Counted from the stretch's first letter, positions 1 to 6,960 are shown. The stretch is DNA of 11,831 nucleotides from Clostridiales bacterium (GCA_004556985.1 SFFC01000070.1:1-11831), one strand, 5' to 3'. Translations and numbers: made by a program. Notes: generated from the letters alone by a model not told the origin.

Positions 1-272
1 GTGTCCTCCGGCGCTGCTGCTGCGGGCTCGTCTGTACAGACCGGCACCCGGCGGCGCGCCCTGTTGGCCGTTTTGCATTGATTGATGAGAATCCGCATCA
101 GCCATCCGTCAAACGCCGCCTCGCTGCGCAACTGCGGCAGGTGCGCCCAGGCGCAAAGCAGCGCGCTCTGCACGGCATCCTCACATTCGGCGGGCGGCAG
201 CCTGCGCCGTGCGGCGGCCAGCAGCCTTGGCCGCAGGGCTGCGGCGCGCGCTTCAAAGTCTTCCCGTGTCAT
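1..272 (-). CDS. ECF-type RNA polymerase sigma factor, N-terminal part (runs off the left edge)
   Basis: The reverse strand reads an open frame of 90 codons from ATG at 272 to the window edge. It is preceded by a GGGAGGT ribosome binding site (278-284) about 6 nt upstream. The predicted protein begins MTREDFEARAAALRPRLL. From about residue 28 it follows the sigma-70 region 2 pattern of ECF factors: an acidic ECEDAVQSALLCAWAHL helix (region 2.1-2.2), then EAAFDGWLMRILINQCKT (region 2.3-2.4, normally -10 recognition and melting), then a basic stretch and an Ala/Pro linker. Region 4 would lie outside the window. Such factors direct RNA polymerase to a small regulon, often under an anti-sigma factor encoded next to them; none is visible here because that side is cut off. 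A terminator separates it from the SprT-like gene, so it probably has its own promoter. TATAAA at 295-300 (minus strand) is a possible -10, without a convincing -35. The family call is by motif recognition only. Confidence 0.82.
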   Translation of the reverse strand, partial: MTREDFEARAAALRPRLLAAARRRLPPAECEDAVQSALLCAWAHLPQLRSEAAFDGWLMRILINQCKTANRARRRVPVCTDEPAAAAPED

Positions 273-315
273 AACAGACCTCCCGGCATGTGCTTTTATA
301 AGGATAGACGCGCAG

Positions 316-341
316 AAAACCCCCTCCGTAACGGGAGAGGG
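316..341 (-). terminator. Rho-independent terminator after the SprT-like gene
   Basis: On the minus strand the RNA would form an 8-bp stem CCCTCTCC / GGAGGGGG with one U-G wobble and a 6-nt CGTTAC loop, followed directly by TTTTC. It lies 20 nt beyond the stop of the SprT-like gene and before the sigma factor start. It therefore probably ends the transporter-regulator-protease transcript. The T tract is short, so some read-through into the sigma gene is possible. Confidence 0.65.
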
Positions 342-360
342 CATCATCATCGGACATTTT

Positions 361-1104
361 TTAGAGGAGCGCCTGTTCAGCACGCCGCAGCAGCGGCAGC
401 GGGACGCGGTATTTCGCGTAGCGCCTTCCGCTTCGGTCGCGGTAGGGGCCGCGCGAGGCGGGCACCATGACGGTGGCCGTCTTGCCGACATAGGAGAGGA
501 CGCCGCTGAGCGTTCGCCCTTCATAGGAAAAGCAGACGCGGGAACCGACCGAAAGGCCGGCCTCGGCGGCCTCTGCCCGGCGCGTGGGCAGCGCGTGATG
601 CACGTCCGTGTGACCGAACAGCCCGCCGGCCAGCGAGAGGAAGCGGGCGGAATGCCCGGTGCTGCCGTAAAGCGCCGTCTCCAGCGCGTGACAGAGCTCA
701 TGCTCAAAGACGACGAGAAAGGCCTCCTGTGGCGTCGCGACCGAGAGGCCGTTGAGCGTAAATGGTCCTTCGTTCAGGCGGAAGAGGAAGTCCGAGGACA
801 TGCGGATTTCGGCGCTCTCCAGCCGCTTTGACGCGCTGCGGGCGTAGACAAACTTGCCCGCAGCGCTGATCAGTCGGGAGGAGAGCGTCACGCGCAGCGA
901 TCCGAAGGACGCCCGCAGAAAGCCGCTGAGGAAGCGCTCGTCGTACTGACGCAACATTGCCTCCAGCGTCGCGGCGCGGATGCCGCGCACGGGAATGCTG
1001 CAAAAGCCCTCGTCCAGCGAAAGCAGGCCGGCGAGAATCGCGGCCCGGCGGCGACGGATGTCCTGCGGCGCAAGCGGGAAGGGGAAGGGCATCAGCGGAT
1101 TCAT
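361..1104 (-). CDS. SprT-like zinc metalloprotease with C-terminal SH3/KOW-like domain
   Basis: The 247-residue protein carries HELCH at residues 135-139 inside a hydrophobic FLVVFEHELCHALE helix. This is the HExxH zinc site, with two His ligands and the catalytic Glu. GH at 150-151, followed by ARF, matches the downstream third-ligand GHxxxF pattern of SprT-like proteins, and FGHTDVHH follows at 163-170. Residues about 183-240 form a small beta-rich domain (GSRVCFSYEGRTLSGVL, then KYRVPL) of the kind often fused to bacterial SprT-like proteins. No signal peptide is seen, so it should be cytoplasmic. SprT/Spartan relatives act on DNA-bound or damaged proteins; the substrate here is unknown. 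The start overlaps the stop of the upstream XRE/S24 gene in an ATGA, implying translational coupling. It lacks the E-AN-FA-LLMP signature of ImmA/IrrE proteases, so SprT-like is the better name. Confidence 0.85.
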   Translation of the reverse strand: MNPLMPFPFPLAPQDIRRRRAAILAGLLSLDEGFCSIPVRGIRAATLEAMLRQYDERFLSGFLRASFGSLRVTLSSRLISAAGKFVYARSASKRLESAEIRMSSDFLFRLNEGPFTLNGLSVATPQEAFLVVFEHELCHALETALYGSTGHSARFLSLAGGLFGHTDVHHALPTRRAEAAEAGLSVGSRVCFSYEGRTLSGVLSYVGKTATVMVPASRGPYRDRSGRRYAKYRVPLPLLRRAEQALL

Positions 1105-1817
1105 GCGAGCGCGAACTCCACGCGCACGGCGCGGCCGACGAGCTTGATCTCGCTGATGTTCAGCGCCTGCGCGTCGAGCTCGCGGTCGCCGCTCTGTAGC
1201 AGGATGTTCGAGTTGCCCAGCAGCTTGATGCGGCGCAGGCAGCGGTGTGCGCCGTATTCCACGAGCATGATCGCGCCGTCGATGGGCAGCGCCTGCGGGA
1301 CGATCAGCACGAGATCGCCCTTCTCGATGCGCATCGCGCGCATGGAATCATCCGGAGCCTGGAAGTAGACGACGCGGTCGGGCTTGGCGCCCTCGATCTT
1401 GCCGTCTTGAATCGGCACCATGCGGCGGCCGACCTGGATCCAGCCGGCGTTCATGATCGGCACGGGCCTCAGCACGCTGCTCAGCGCGTCCAGCCAGATA
1501 CCGCTCTGCTCCTCGGGCTTAACGGCCTTGGCGGGCTCTGGCTTGGGTTCGGGCTTTGGAGCGGGCTTGGGCGCCGGCGCGAGCGTGCCCAGGTCGACCG
1601 TCGCAGCGATTTCGTCGAGAGAGAAATCGGCCTCGCTGCGCTGGCTCGTGCCCAGCGTGCGGAGAATGCGGCGGGCCTGGTCGTCCTGAATGATGCGGCG
1701 GCCCTCCTCGACGTCCTTGAGGTAGCCTTCGGAAATACCGCACTTCTTGGCGACCTGCTTGCGGGTCAGCTTCTGGCGCGTGCGCTCCAGCAGAATCAAA
1801 TCTCCCAAACGGCTCAT
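1101..1817 (-). CDS. XRE-family HTH regulator with LexA/S24-like C-terminal domain
   Basis: The 238-residue protein has three parts. Residues about 5-58 form an XRE/Cro-type helix-turn-helix (LTRKQVAKKCGISEGYLKDVEEGRR). Residues about 80-100 are a Pro/Lys/Glu-rich linker built from repeated APKP/EPKP units. Residues about 118-235 resemble the S24 (LexA/CI) fold. In that fold NAG at 123-125 sits where LexA has its Ala-Gly cleavage site, DDSM at 156-159 supplies the expected Ser (S158), and GDLVLI and GDREL strands follow. Aligning HRCLRRIKLLGN with the LexA segment TVKRLKKQGN places Arg195 where the catalytic Lys156 should be, so self-cleavage may be lost. A GGAGG ribosome binding site precedes ATG 1817 at good spacing. 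It follows the AI-2E-family gene by 54 bp with no terminator and overlaps the SprT-like gene by 4 bp. Whether it controls these neighbours is inference. Confidence 0.85.
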   Translation of the reverse strand: MSRLGDLILLERTRQKLTRKQVAKKCGISEGYLKDVEEGRRIIQDDQARRILRTLGTSQRSEADFSLDEIAATVDLGTLAPAPKPAPKPEPKPEPAKAVKPEEQSGIWLDALSSVLRPVPIMNAGWIQVGRRMVPIQDGKIEGAKPDRVVYFQAPDDSMRAMRIEKGDLVLIVPQALPIDGAIMLVEYGAHRCLRRIKLLGNSNILLQSGDRELDAQALNISEIKLVGRAVRVEFALA

Positions 1818-1871
1818 GGAAAAGTCCTCCTGTGCAAGATCATTATTGTGTATTGGGGATGAAAACGGGCG

Positions 1872-3077
1872 TCAGGATTTCCTGTCGTCCGGGGCATGTG
1901 TGGAGTACGAGGCGAAATCCTCAACGGTCAGATGGCGCGCGGCCAGGCGCTTGCCGGCGATCTCCCCGAGCAGCGTGTAGACGATTGAGGTGATCGGCAC
2001 GGCGGTGATCATACCGATGACGCCGAAGAGACCGCCGCCGACCGTCACGGCCAGCAGCACCCACATCGACGGCAGGTTGATCGACGTGGAGACGACGCGC
2101 GGATAGATCAGGTTGGTCTCGATCTGCTGGAGAACGAGGATGAAGACGACAAACCAGACTGCCTGAATCGGGTTGTTGAACAGCACGAGGAACGCGCCGA
2201 TGACGCAGGAGATAATCGCGCCGTAGATCGGAATCAGCGCGCAGAAGACCATGATCGTGGAGATCACCAGCGCGTAGGGAAAGCGGAAGATGACCATGCC
2301 GATAAAGCAGAGGACACCGAGGATGACTGCCTCCGTACACTGGATGGTGACGTAGGAGAAGAAGGTCTTGTGCGTCATGCTTGCCACGCGCAGCGTCTCG
2401 TCGCAGAAGTCCTTGGGCAGGAAGGCGTAAAGAAGCTTTTTGCACTGGCGAGAGAGGGAGTCCCGTTGCAGCAGGACATAAATCGCGAAGACGAAGGAGA
2501 TGATGACGTCAGTCGCGCTGCCAAAGAGCGAGGAGACGTTGCTCACGACCGTGCTGGCGATGATGCCGGCGTATTTCTGCACGAAGGAAATGAAGGTCGA
2601 GGCGAGCTGATTGACGTCGGGCAGGTAGGGATCCACGATGGCCGCAACCTCCGGGTATTGGGTCAGCCATTCGCGCAGCTGGGCGATCCAGGACTGCGCG
2701 ATGGGCACGAAATGCATGACGGAGGACGCCAGGGAGGAGACCGTGTCGATCAGCTGGGGGAGCACGATGACGCCGAAGAGCACGAAGAGCAGCACGACCA
2801 GCAGCAGCGCGAGCACGAGCGTGACGGGCCGGCGCCTTTTATCCGAAAGCAGAGGCTGCCCCTTTTTGGTCTTTCTATTCAGCAGGCGGTCAAACAGGCG
2901 CATGGGCACGCTGAGCAGAAAGGCGAAGCACGCGCCGATGATGAACGGCGAGAGCGCGGAGACGATGTTTCCTAGCCAGGTTCCGATCGACGCAAAATGC
3001 CGGACGACCAGGGTCAGAAGCACGGTAAACGCCGCGAGCTGGACGAGGAAGCGTTTTGTATCCTTGGAAAGCTGCAT
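1872..3077 (-). CDS. AI-2E transporter family (PerM/YdbI-type) membrane protein
   Basis: This is a 401-residue polytopic membrane protein. Two hydrophobic N-terminal segments (about residues 10-28 and 40-60, the latter PFIIGACFAFLLSVPMRLFD) fit the AI-2E transporter family start, where PFIxG followed by a membrane helix is typical. A Lys/Arg-rich loop follows at about 68-83, then a third helix (about 85-108). A long extracytoplasmic-type loop with amphipathic helices comes next. The C-terminal helical bundle ends in the conserved GGGLFGVIGMITAVPI region at about 350-366. Length agrees with the family. Members include the AI-2 exporter TqsA and Na+/H+ antiporters, so the substrate cannot be named. 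ATG 3077 has GGAGG about 6 nt upstream, and a perfect TATAAT lies at 3124-3129. It appears to be the first gene of the minus-strand unit leading into the XRE/S24 and SprT-like genes. Confidence 0.88.
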   Translation of the reverse strand: MQLSKDTKRFLVQLAAFTVLLTLVVRHFASIGTWLGNIVSALSPFIIGACFAFLLSVPMRLFDRLLNRKTKKGQPLLSDKRRRPVTLVLALLLVVLLFVLFGVIVLPQLIDTVSSLASSVMHFVPIAQSWIAQLREWLTQYPEVAAIVDPYLPDVNQLASTFISFVQKYAGIIASTVVSNVSSLFGSATDVIISFVFAIYVLLQRDSLSRQCKKLLYAFLPKDFCDETLRVASMTHKTFFSYVTIQCTEAVILGVLCFIGMVIFRFPYALVISTIMVFCALIPIYGAIISCVIGAFLVLFNNPIQAVWFVVFILVLQQIETNLIYPRVVSTSINLPSMWVLLAVTVGGGLFGVIGMITAVPITSIVYTLLGEIAGKRLAARHLTVEDFASYSTHAPDDRKS

Positions 3078-3123
3078 GGGGTACCTCCGTCGATCTGATC
3101 GGGTAAATCATTTGGATTCTCTT

Positions 3124-3129
3124 ATTATA
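3124..3129 (-). promoter_or_regulatory. Probable -10 element (TATAAT) for the minus-strand unit
   Basis: A perfect TATAAT on the minus strand sits 47 nt upstream of the AI-2E-family start codon. No good TTGACA-like -35 is found at 16-18 bp spacing; only a weak T-rich match is present. The promoter call therefore rests mainly on the -10 and its position in the divergent intergenic region. Confidence 0.5.
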
Positions 3130-3207
3130 CTCCGTCCTGCTCCAAAAGGAAACAGGCTCGGGGACGAACATTTTGAAAGTCAGCAGTTTCCAATCGCGGC
3201 GAAGCGC

Positions 3208-3236
3208 TTGAAAAGCGGAAAAAAATGCGATATAGT
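3208..3236 (+). promoter_or_regulatory. Sigma-A-type promoter for the fumarase genes
   Basis: TTGAAA (3208-3213, 5 of 6 matches to TTGACA) and TATAGT (3231-3236, 5 of 6 to TATAAT) are separated by exactly 17 bp. Transcription would start near 3243, giving a leader of about 40 nt. The leader contains a 6-bp hairpin, CGGCAG (3248-3253) with CTGCCG (3260-3265), just before the GGGGAGG ribosome binding site. The promoter also rules out the upstream in-frame ATG at 3225 as the translation start. Confidence 0.75.
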
Positions 3237-3281
3237 GGACAAAACGGCGGCAGAATGCGCTGCCGTGCGGGGAGGAACGAT

Positions 3282-4121
3282 ATGAGAGAGATTGACGTGG
3301 TCCGGGTGGAGGAGACCGTCTATGCGCTGTTTCTGAGCGCATGCTGCGAGATCGGAGAGGATGTGCTCCGCCTGCTGCAGGCCCGATACGAGGACGAGGA
3401 ATCTCCCTTTGGCAGGGAGGTTCTGCGCCAGTTGATTGAAAACGACCGTCTGGCTGCGCAGCGGCACATGCCGATCTGCCAGGACACGGGCATGGCGGTC
3501 ATCTTCATGGACGTGGGGCAGGATGTGCATTTTACCGGCGGCGATGTGAACGCGGCGATTGAGCAGGGCGTCCGGCGCGCTTACCGGGACGGCTGCTTCC
3601 GCGCGAGCGTCCTGACGCCGCTCACCCGCGAAAACACGAAGGACAACACGCCGGCCATCGTCCACATGCGCCTGGTGCCGGGCGAGCAGGTGACGCTGAC
3701 CGCGGCGCCCAAGGGCTTTGGCTCCGAGAACATGTCCAGGCTGTGGATGCTTACCCCGGCGCAGGGGATTGAGGGCGTCAAGGACTGCATCGTCGAGACC
3801 GTGCGCCTGGCGGGCGGCAATCCCTGCCCGCCGGTGGTTGTGGGCGTGGGCATCGGCGGCACGGCGGAGCGGGCCATGCTCATGGCCAAGCATAGCCTGA
3901 CGCGCGAGTGCGGCGAGCCCTCTGCGGACCCGATGCTCGCGCAGATGGAGGCCGAGCTGCTTTCCCGCATCAACGGCCTGGGCATTGGCCCGCAGGGGCT
4001 GGGCGGACGGACGACCGCGCTCGCCGTGCATATCGAGCAGATGCCCACGCATATCGCCGGGCTGCCGGTGGCGGTCAACATGCAGTGCCACGCAGCGAGG
4101 CACAAGACGGCGACAATCTGA
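3282..4121 (+). CDS. fumA: Class I (iron-sulfur) fumarate hydratase, alpha subunit
   Basis: The 279-residue protein matches the alpha/N-terminal half of two-subunit class I hydro-lyases, which interconvert fumarate and L-malate in the cytoplasm. Three cysteines stand in the conserved positions that hold the [4Fe-4S] cluster: MPICQDTG (C66), NPCPPVVVGVGIGG (C182) and NMQCHAARH (C269). TPLTRENTKDNTPAIVH at about 112-128 is also family-typical. The ATG at 3282 is chosen because GGGGAGG precedes it by 6 nt; the longer frame from 3225 would begin before the predicted transcription start. The beta subunit gene begins 14 nt after the stop. The alternative is L(+)-tartrate dehydratase alpha (TtdA), which cannot be excluded from sequence alone. 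Oxygen-labile enzymes of this type fit an anaerobic lifestyle. Confidence 0.92.
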   Translation: MREIDVVRVEETVYALFLSACCEIGEDVLRLLQARYEDEESPFGREVLRQLIENDRLAAQRHMPICQDTGMAVIFMDVGQDVHFTGGDVNAAIEQGVRRAYRDGCFRASVLTPLTRENTKDNTPAIVHMRLVPGEQVTLTAAPKGFGSENMSRLWMLTPAQGIEGVKDCIVETVRLAGGNPCPPVVVGVGIGGTAERAMLMAKHSLTRECGEPSADPMLAQMEAELLSRINGLGIGPQGLGGRTTALAVHIEQMPTHIAGLPVAVNMQCHAARHKTATI

Positions 4122-4135
4122 GGAGGAAGAGGAAC

Positions 4136-4705
4136 ATGGCGAAGCTCATTCATGCGCCGCTGATTTCCGAAGAGGTTGCGCAGCTGCGCGCGGGGGACAG
4201 CGTCCTGCTCTCGGGCACAATCTATACCGGACGCGACGCCGCGCACAAGCGACTCTGCGCGCTGGTCGCGCAGGGGAAGCCGCTTCCTTTTAATGTGGCC
4301 AATCAGGTGATTTACTACGCGGGCCCGTGTCCCGCCAAGCCGGGGGACGCGATCGGCTCCTGCGGGCCGACGACGAGCTACCGCATGGATGCCTACGCGC
4401 CGGTGCTGTGCGATCTCGGGCTGAGCGGCATGATCGGCAAGGGACAGCGGAGCGAGGCGGTCGTGCAGGCCATCCGCCGCTGCGGCGGCGTCTACTTTGC
4501 GGCGACGGGCGGCGCGGGCGCGCTGATCGCGACCTGCGTCAGGGCGGCAAAGGTCATTGCCTTTGACGACCTGGGGACGGAGGCCATCCGCGAGCTGCAG
4601 GTGGAGAATCTGCCGCTGATCGTCGCAATCGACGCGAAGGGCGGCAACCTCTACGAGGAGGGCCCGGCGCGCTACCGGCGGGAAGCGGCAGACACGCGCC
4701 CCTGA
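4136..4705 (+). CDS. fumB: Class I fumarate hydratase, beta subunit
   Basis: The 189-residue protein corresponds to the C-terminal swivelling domain of class I fumarases and partners the subunit encoded just upstream. Recognisable segments are RAGDSVLLSGTIYTGRDAAHKRL (about 18-40), VIYYAGPCPAKPG, GSCGPTTSYRMDAYAP (75-89) and GMIGKGQRSE (98-107). The last two belong to the substrate-binding part of the family. The ATG at 4136 is preceded by a run of GGAGGAAGAGG. An open frame extends further upstream to 3908, but that part only shadows the alpha subunit gene. The protein ends with EEGPARYRREAADTRP, a normal family ending. No convincing rho-independent terminator follows; an inverted repeat at 4718-4732 lacks a T tract. 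The TtdB alternative applies as for the alpha subunit. Confidence 0.91.
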   Translation: MAKLIHAPLISEEVAQLRAGDSVLLSGTIYTGRDAAHKRLCALVAQGKPLPFNVANQVIYYAGPCPAKPGDAIGSCGPTTSYRMDAYAPVLCDLGLSGMIGKGQRSEAVVQAIRRCGGVYFAATGGAGALIATCVRAAKVIAFDDLGTEAIRELQVENLPLIVAIDAKGGNLYEEGPARYRREAADTRP

Positions 4706-4717
4706 TGGAAGTTTTTA

Positions 4718-4732
4718 CATGCATTTTGCATG
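4718..4732. repeat. Perfect inverted repeat CATGCA-TTT-TGCATG
   Basis: A 6-bp arm inverted repeat with a 3-nt spacer lies 12 nt past the fumarase beta stop and 57 nt before the FRG gene. It is not followed by a T tract on the plus strand, so it is more likely an operator-like or mRNA-end hairpin than a rho-independent terminator. Confidence 0.5.
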
Positions 4733-4745
4733 AAAATCACGGATC

Positions 4746-4759
4746 AAAATTGAAATTTT
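4746..4759. repeat. AT-rich inverted repeat AAAATT-GA-AATTTT
   Basis: This is a perfect 6-bp arm inverted repeat with a 2-nt spacer, 14 bp downstream of the CATGCA repeat. Both repeats include ATTTTGCA (4723-4730 and 4755-4762), a direct repeat with a 32-bp offset. The position in front of the FRG gene suits an operator, but none of this is proven. Confidence 0.4.
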
Positions 4760-4789
4760 GCAGGATTTGTGTGCTAAATCGCGAATACT

Positions 4790-5665
4790 ATGAATGATAC
4801 GATGACGCAAGGGCGGAGGGAGCGTGCTTTGGGCGGGATTCAGGAGGTCGTGATACACGACTGGGACGAACTTCAGGAGGCCGTCTTTGACGACGTCTGG
4901 GACGAAAAGATCATGCGTTACCGCGACAACCGCATCTATCGCGGAACGTCCGATCAGCAGTGGAACCTCGTTCCCTCGCTCAACCGCGTTTGTGCGCATG
5001 ACCTGTCGCTTGAATCGCAGGTCTTCCGAAGCTTTCGCAAATACGGCTATGCCGAGCTGGCCGGATATTCCGGCTTCTGGCAGCTGCTCCCCGTCGCGCA
5101 GCACCATGGTTTGCCCACGCGGCTGCTCGACTGGACCTACTCGCCGCTGGTCGCGGCGCATTTTGCGACGGAGGATACGTCCTGCTACGACCGGGACGGC
5201 GTCATCTGGTGCCTGGATGTGACGGATTTCAAGCGGTTTCTGCCGCCGCCTCTCGCGCAGAAGCTGCGCGACAAGGACTGCAACATCTTCACCATCGGCA
5301 TGCTGGAAAAGCTCATCCCGGACTTTGAAAGCATGCAGAGGATGGCGCCCGAGCCCTACGTGCTCTTCTTTGAGCCGTCGTCGATGATCGACCGGATCGT
5401 CAACCAGTATGCGCTCTTCTCGGTGGTCTCCGATCCGGCTGTGCTGCTGACGCAGATCATCGAGCAGAGGGACATCCCCTGCCGCAAGCTGATCATCCCC
5501 AGGGAGATCAAGCTCGAAATCCGCGACAAGCTCGACTACATCAACATCTCCGAGCGCATGATCTATCCGGGCCTTGACGGCGTCTGCCGCTGGATCACAC
5601 GGCGATACGCCGCGCTGGGGCCGAAGTACAACGGAAGCAGAAAGCCCCCAGAAAACAGGGAATAG
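4790..5665 (+). CDS. FRG domain-containing protein
   Basis: The 291-residue cytoplasmic protein carries an FRG domain. The name-giving motif appears as YRGTSDQQWNLVPSL (residues 50-64). It is followed by the hallmark QHHGLPTRLLDWTYSPLVAAHFA (104-126), then RIVNQYALFS (202-211) and IYPGLDGVCRWI (258-269). No signal peptide or membrane segment is seen. The domain's biochemical activity is poorly defined; a link to ADP-ribosyltransferase-like folds is only a hypothesis. The start is uncertain. ATG 4790 has no visible ribosome binding site, whereas TTG 4829, in frame, is preceded by GGAGGG at 8-nt spacing. The family-like sequence begins only at IQEVVIHDWDEL (residue 17), so the shorter form is plausible. 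It stands between the fumarase and ABC genes with no obvious functional tie to either. Confidence 0.85.
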   Translation: MNDTMTQGRRERALGGIQEVVIHDWDELQEAVFDDVWDEKIMRYRDNRIYRGTSDQQWNLVPSLNRVCAHDLSLESQVFRSFRKYGYAELAGYSGFWQLLPVAQHHGLPTRLLDWTYSPLVAAHFATEDTSCYDRDGVIWCLDVTDFKRFLPPPLAQKLRDKDCNIFTIGMLEKLIPDFESMQRMAPEPYVLFFEPSSMIDRIVNQYALFSVVSDPAVLLTQIIEQRDIPCRKLIIPREIKLEIRDKLDYINISERMIYPGLDGVCRWITRRYAALGPKYNGSRKPPENRE

Positions 5666-5717
5666 GCGCACGACGCGCTTAATCCATAAACCTGAACTTC
5701 AACAGGAGGAACCCAAG

Positions 5718-6953
5718 ATGAAAAAGATCGTAGCTCTTGCTGCGGCGGCTGTCATGCTGTTTGCGCTGTGCGCAAGCGCCTCCGCTGCAACCCAGGTGAC
5801 CATCTGGCACACCTTCACCGACGCGCAGCAGGCTGCGCTGGAGAAGTTTGCCGCCGACTTCAACGCGACCCAGGATGAATACGAGGTCGTCGTCGAGTCC
5901 CAGGCCTACTCCGGCTTCCTTGACAACGTCTACAACGCCGTGGCCAACGGCGTCGGCCCGAACATCATCATCAACTACGCCTCCACTGCGGCGGAGTATG
6001 TGAAGGACGGCCTTGTTGTCGACCTGAGCCAGTACGTCTTTGACGATGAGATCGGCATGGCGGACGTCTACAACTCCCTGCCGGACGCCATCAAGGATGA
6101 GACGGTCGGCTTCGCGGATGGCGGCATGTACGCGCTTCCGGCTGTGACCACCGGCCCGATCCTCTTCTACAACAAGACCCTCTACGATGAGCTGGGCCTG
6201 ACCCCGGCGACCACCTGGGAAGAGGTGGCCGAGCAGGCGAAGACCATCTACGAGGCGAAGGGCATCGCTGGCTTCGCGGCAGACTCCCTGACCGACATGA
6301 TGCAGTCTCTGATGATGCAGTCCGGTCTGGGCTACATCGACACGGCGAACAAGTGCGTGCTGTTTGACAATGAGAAGGCTGCCGAGTGGCTCAAGTGGTT
6401 CGGCGATAACTGCCAGGCCGGATACTTCCAGCTGGCTCCGCAGCAGGACTATTTCTCCACCGACTTCAACGCGGGCGTCGTGGCGAGCTATCTGGGCTCC
6501 TGCGCGGGCGATCCGTATATCGTGCCGGACGGCTTTGAGTATGCCGTTGCGCCGATGGTCAACGCGATTGACAATGCCTGGTTCCCGAGCTGGAACCGCG
6601 GCCCGATCGTCTTCAACAAGGGCGAGGAAGCCAACAAGGGCGCGTATCTGTTCGTGAAGTATTTCCTCACGCCGGAAATCAACGCGCAGTGGGCGCAGGC
6701 GATGAACGCGCTGTCCCCGTACGGCACCACCCAGGAGAGCGAGGCGTATGCCGAGTTTGCGGCGAACATGCCGGCCTCCCTGGCGGCGGTTCAGGCGAAC
6801 CTTTCCGTCGCTGGCGCGCTGCCGAGCGTGACCGGCGCGACGGCCGTCCGCAACGCGCTTAAGGAAGCGGCGACGATGTGCGCCGGCGGCATGGATCCGG
6901 CGGACGCGCTGGCTGCCTGCGTGGCGACTTCCAACGAGGCCCTTTCCGAGTAA
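5718..6953 (+). CDS. ABC transporter extracellular solute-binding protein (family 1, UgpB-like)
   Basis: The 411-residue exported protein captures substrate for the importer encoded downstream. Residues 1-23 form a signal peptide (KK, a poly-Ala/hydrophobic core, then ASASA), with predicted cleavage after A23. The cysteine at 18 sits in LFALC, which is a poor lipobox. The mature part begins TQVTIWHTFTDAQQAALEKF, the usual opening of family 1 binding proteins related to UgpB. GPNIIINYASTAAEYVKDG, GPILFYNKTLYDELGL and NRGPIVFNKG follow as typical family segments. ATG 5718 has AGGAGG 8 nt upstream; the frame is open further upstream only by chance. No clear promoter is seen in the 52-nt gap after the FRG gene. 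A strong terminator follows, so this gene is probably expressed above the rest of the operon. The substrate is uncertain: carbohydrate, glycerol phosphate or phosphodiester. Confidence 0.93.
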   Translation: MKKIVALAAAAVMLFALCASASAATQVTIWHTFTDAQQAALEKFAADFNATQDEYEVVVESQAYSGFLDNVYNAVANGVGPNIIINYASTAAEYVKDGLVVDLSQYVFDDEIGMADVYNSLPDAIKDETVGFADGGMYALPAVTTGPILFYNKTLYDELGLTPATTWEEVAEQAKTIYEAKGIAGFAADSLTDMMQSLMMQSGLGYIDTANKCVLFDNEKAAEWLKWFGDNCQAGYFQLAPQQDYFSTDFNAGVVASYLGSCAGDPYIVPDGFEYAVAPMVNAIDNAWFPSWNRGPIVFNKGEEANKGAYLFVKYFLTPEINAQWAQAMNALSPYGTTQESEAYAEFAANMPASLAAVQANLSVAGALPSVTGATAVRNALKEAATMCAGGMDPADALAACVATSNEALSE

Positions 6954-6960
6954 TACTGGT

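Noticed and set aside
82..831. 249-codon plus-strand frame at the left end
   Set aside because: It overlaps the sigma factor and SprT-like genes in antisense and crosses the terminator at 316-341; no motif or ribosome binding site is seen.
4718..4732. Fumarase operon terminator
   Set aside because: The stem is only 6 bp of mixed AT/GC and is followed by AAAATC on the plus strand, not a T tract.
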